From assembly GCF_000282055.1 (NCBI RefSeq), contig NZ_AKJZ01000020.1, positions 1-64,000 of the forward strand: 64,000 bases of DNA. Direction: 5' to 3'. The notes under the pieces are model-generated. The model worked only from the letters and a program-made list of their open reading frames with translations. It had not been told where the DNA came from and searched no databases. Positions 62,091 through 64,000 of the stretch are shown here, piece after piece (position 1 is the first letter of the stretch; every line of letters begins with the position of its first letter). Source of the DNA: Flavobacterium sp. CF136 (lineage in GTDB: Bacteria > Bacteroidota > Bacteroidia > Flavobacteriales > Flavobacteriaceae). A program made the translations under genes and the position numbers.

Positions 62091-62222
62091 GCCGCTAACA
62101 GCTTGGCAAGATTGGGGTTTTAGGCTTAATTTAAAGATGGTTTTGTGTTTGTAAAATTTGTGTTTAACCGAAAAATCTCGCTTCTTTAATCCCCAACCTC
62201 GCCAAGCGCCGGAACGTTAAAA
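62091..62222 (+). other. attC-like recombination site after the NTPase gene
   Basis: GCCGCTAAC (62091-62099) begins six bases after the stop. It is followed by GCTTGGCAAGATTGGGG (62101-62117), a 73-base spacer, the imperfect complement CCCCAACCTCGCCAAGC (62191-62207; 15 of 17 pairs) and GGAACGTTAAAA with the GTT cut site at 62216-62218. In a circular cassette the end AACG would join TTAGCGGC (59388) and restore GTTAGCGGC, the partner of GCCGCTAAC. This is the architecture of an integron attC, although the boxes are not textbook. Confidence 0.6.
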
Positions 62223-62240
62223 TTTAAAAGACATTTTTTT

Positions 62241-62942
62241 TTAATGACAATTAGGATTTCCCTTCACAAACAAACTCATACTAGAAGGAGAAATATAAGG
62301 AATTCCCAATCCTAAACCTCTAAGAATAAACAGAATCCCAATAATCACTGCTACATACGGAACTGCTTTTTGAATTTTATTTCGAAATGGCAGTTGCAGC
62401 ATCGAATTAATATAGACAACAGCTGTCATTAATGGTACAGTTCCCAATCCGAATAAAATCATATATAAAACTCCAAAAGAGGCACTTTGCATCGCGATGG
62501 CGCCAAATAAAGCTACATAAACCATTCCGCAAGGCAAAAATCCATTGAGCAACCCAATAGTAAAAAGTGATTTATAACTTCTGTTTCTGAACTGGTTTCC
62601 TAAGCTTGATTTTATGTTTGAAATGATTTTGAAAACCGGTTTGGAGAAATTGTATTTTGAAAATATTTTTTCAGGAGTCAGAACAATTACAATCATCATT
62701 AATCCAATGAAAATAGACATTTTTTGTTGCATTCCTGCCAAAAAAAATCCTCTTCCCAACAATCCGAAAACTAAACCAATTGAAGCATAAGCTGTTAATC
62801 TACCTATATGATACGTTATGATTTGGGTTGCTTTTTTGGTTTCATTCTGCCTGTCTACGGGCAACATCATAGCGATTGGCCCGCACATCCCGATGCAGTG
62901 AAAACTACTGATTAAACCAAATATAAAAGCTGTATACAACAT
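62241..62942 (-). CDS. Sulfite exporter TauE/SafE-family protein of the cco cluster
   Basis: A 233-residue membrane protein with six helices. The N-terminal FHCIGMCGPIAMMLP and GFLPCGMVYVALFGAIAM motifs contain the conserved cysteines of the SafE/YtfL-like group near cytochrome cbb3 genes, thought to handle copper or other ions in oxidase assembly. It lies 148 bases after fixH on the same strand, and ccoG follows upstream, so it belongs to cbb3 oxidase biogenesis. The designation sulfite exporter is only the family name. Confidence 0.9.
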   Translation of the reverse strand: MLYTAFIFGLISSFHCIGMCGPIAMMLPVDRQNETKKATQIITYHIGRLTAYASIGLVFGLLGRGFFLAGMQQKMSIFIGLMMIVIVLTPEKIFSKYNFSKPVFKIISNIKSSLGNQFRNRSYKSLFTIGLLNGFLPCGMVYVALFGAIAMQSASFGVLYMILFGLGTVPLMTAVVYINSMLQLPFRNKIQKAVPYVAVIIGILFILRGLGLGIPYISPSSMSLFVKGNPNCH

Positions 62943-63000
62943 TGTGTTTGTTTTTTAGCCACAGATTAACCGATTAAAAGGATTTAAAAAAATCTCCTGA

Positions 63001-63046
63001 ATCTGCTAAATCTGCGTGAAAATTTTAGCACGCAGATTTAGCAGAT
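63001..63046. repeat. Perfect 18-bp-arm palindrome
   Basis: ATCTGCTAAATCTGCGTG (63001-63018) and its exact complement CACGCAGATTTAGCAGAT (63029-63046) with a 10-base loop. It lies between fixH and the SafE-like gene. The phrase type (AATCTGCTAAATCTGCG) suggests an interspersed repeat; it may reduce transcription into the SafE-like gene. Confidence 0.9.
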
Positions 63047-63090
63047 TATGCAGATTTAAATTTGAAAATCAGTTTGAACTGTGTACATCT

Positions 63091-63540
63091 TTAATTAACG
63101 TAAATCACTTCTTTCGAAAGGTATTTTTTCCCTTCGTATTGCCATTCTATATTTACATTCCATTGCCCTTTAATTAATTTCTTTTTTGGAATTAACAAAG
63201 TAGAATTACTCAAAGCAATTGGTGTATTGAAATCAAACTTTTTATTGGATGCGCGATACAACAATACATTTCCTTTTATTTTATCACTTTCAAAAGTGGT
63301 AGGGAAAATAACTCTCACACCTTCTGAAATATATTCAACGGATAGTTTTTGCTGTAAATCATGAGCATTTTGAATACGTGTCATTTCATCCTGAAAATGC
63401 GAATCGTGTTTATAATATTCTTCGACAACCAAATCGTTATCATACTTACTATTGGATTGTACTTCAAAAACAAAATATAAAATAAAGGTCATAAACACCC
63501 CAAAAGCAATGACTATTCCTGTTCCCCAGTTGATTTTCAT
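63091..63540 (-). CDS. fixH: FixH-family protein (cbb3 oxidase assembly)
   Basis: This 149-residue protein has one N-terminal membrane helix (about 6-26). The periplasmic domain matches FixH: NSKYDNDLVVEEYYKHDSHFQDEM (about 30-53) with conserved Tyr/Glu, and a beta-rich part ending KGQWNVNIEWQYEGKKYLSKEV. FixH/CcoH proteins help assemble cytochrome cbb3 oxidase. It is followed by the SafE-like gene and preceded by ccoG in the same direction, with a repeat element in between. Confidence 0.92.
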   Translation of the reverse strand: MKINWGTGIVIAFGVFMTFILYFVFEVQSNSKYDNDLVVEEYYKHDSHFQDEMTRIQNAHDLQQKLSVEYISEGVRVIFPTTFESDKIKGNVLLYRASNKKFDFNTPIALSNSTLLIPKKKLIKGQWNVNIEWQYEGKKYLSKEVIYVN

Positions 63541-63861
63541 ATTTGTAAATTTTATTTGTTAGTTGTCAAATATGGTATCGCCTTTTAATTATTTGTTTTT
63601 GTTTCACAAAGTTTTATTAGTGGCGATTTCATAATGTTGATATTTAATGCATTGGGTGTAATTTTTAACACATAGAAACATAGATTTTATTAACTTTAAA
63701 AGACGTTTCACTCGCATAAATGCACATAGCATTATGTGATAGAAACTAGTTTCTTTTTACTGCTCTTTTTACCAAATCAAAATCTATGTTTCTAGCCTGC
63801 ACTGAGCGGAGTCGAAGTGTGTTAAATATTTTTTCATAATACACCCAAAACGGGTTAATTC
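63541..63861. other. Gap between ccoG and fixH filled by a repeat
   Basis: No gene was found. Most of the gap is the palindromic element at 63652-63850; the rest, 63541-63651, shows nothing notable. Confidence 0.7.
63652..63850. repeat. Long palindromic interspersed element, third copy (same ends)
   Basis: Ends TTGGGTGTAATTTTTAACAC and GTGTTAAATATTTTTTCATA..ACACCCAA pair with each other, as do AAACATAGATTTT/AAAATCTATGTTT inside. The ends match copies at 10988 and 27721 but the centre differs, including GCACTGAGCGGAGTCGAAG. It lies between ccoG and fixH. Confidence 0.8.
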
Positions 63862-64000
63862 TTAATTAAAACTTCTTGGCCCTAAAAAATTCGTAGCGGT
63901 AGTTTCCAGCAATTTATTACCGTTGTAAACACCTATTTTCACTTTTGTTTTATCACTTTCCAGCAAAACTTCATCAATTTCTATAAACAAGGTTCCCTGC
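63862..64000 (-). CDS. ccoG: Cytochrome cbb3 oxidase accessory protein CcoG, 3' end only
   Basis: Only the last 45 codons lie in the window; the gene continues past the right edge. The tail reads GTLFIEIDEVLLESDKTKV then KIGVYNGNKLLETTATNFLG and ends PRSFN. This C-terminal Ig-like domain with the FxGPRS ending is typical of CcoG (FixG/RdxA), a ferredoxin-like copper reductase needed for cbb3 oxidase assembly. It lies upstream of fixH and the SafE-like gene, giving the cco order G-H-S. Confidence 0.85.
   Translation of the reverse strand, partial: QGTLFIEIDEVLLESDKTKVKIGVYNGNKLLETTATNFLGPRSFN

Overview
The window looks like chromosomal DNA of a Flavobacterium-like member of the Bacteroidetes. 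The evidence is the low GC content, weak or absent Shine-Dalgarno sequences, many TAnnTTTG -7 boxes (often with a TTG element 17-23 bases upstream), and gene families typical of that group (DUF4369/TlpA lipoproteins, KTSC-DnaJ proteins, DUF6526, HTH-GNAT fusions). No rRNA or tRNA gene, CRISPR array, transposase or integrase was seen. All assignments come from reading the sequence, without database searches.

Layout. 1-5.9 kb: a secreted protein, a Crp/Fnr-type regulator, a GNAT enzyme, a heptamer microsatellite and a run of small proteins (DoxX-like, VOC, DinB, membrane protein). 6-7.4 kb: type IB topoisomerase and a small Rho-N-like protein. 7.6-10.9 kb: a GH130 enzyme overlapping a large GT4 glycosyltransferase, probably a mannoside-type sugar module. 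11.5-18.4 kb: an Mla-type lipid transport operon (permease, ATPase, MCE protein) followed by an AsmA-like protein, an iron-permease-family protein and an FAD oxidoreductase. 18.5-25 kb: cupin, MarR-GNAT fusion, a two-gene unit of unknown function, an AraC regulator, a deoxyinosine glycosylase, a DUF4142 lipoprotein and a sterol-desaturase-family enzyme. 25-31 kb: glutamate dehydrogenase with an unusual leader region, two EamA transporters, a MocR-type regulator and a bestrophin. 31.8-39.1 kb: USP-like protein, an OmpR-type two-component pair, 2OG-Fe oxygenase, HbpS-like protein and an AAA+/VWA pair. 39-45.8 kb: small proteins, a DnaJ-KTSC protein, a DUF4369/thioredoxin gene interrupted by an in-frame TGA, and an operon encoding a NarL-type two-component system. 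45.9-57.6 kb: cysteine-synthase-family enzyme, oligopeptidase B, YbaB, threonine aldolase, prfB with its programmed frameshift, msrB, lpxD, acyl-CoA carboxylase beta and small membrane proteins. 57.7-64 kb: hemN, a nuclease-STAND NTPase, then (minus strand) a SafE-like protein, FixH and the 3' end of ccoG, which belong to cbb3 oxidase biogenesis.

The most notable items: (1) The nuclease-STAND NTPase at 59434-62085, a likely antiphage gene, sits in a unit built like an integron gene cassette. It has a GTTAGCGGC core just before the gene, GCCGCTAAC six bases after the stop, then a long imperfect stem ending in AACGTTA, and there is no integrase. It appears to be inserted between hemN and the cco genes. 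(2) The glutamate dehydrogenase gene is preceded by two successive very short reading frames rich in Cys and Met, each followed by a hairpin and U-run, which suggests tandem translation-controlled attenuation. (3) A TGA codon cuts a thiol-oxidoreductase gene between its two domains while the rest of the frame stays open. (4) hemN has a perfect FNR-type palindrome abutting its promoter. (5) Several families of long palindromic intergenic repeats recur, including one with TTGGGTGTAAT-like ends present three times.
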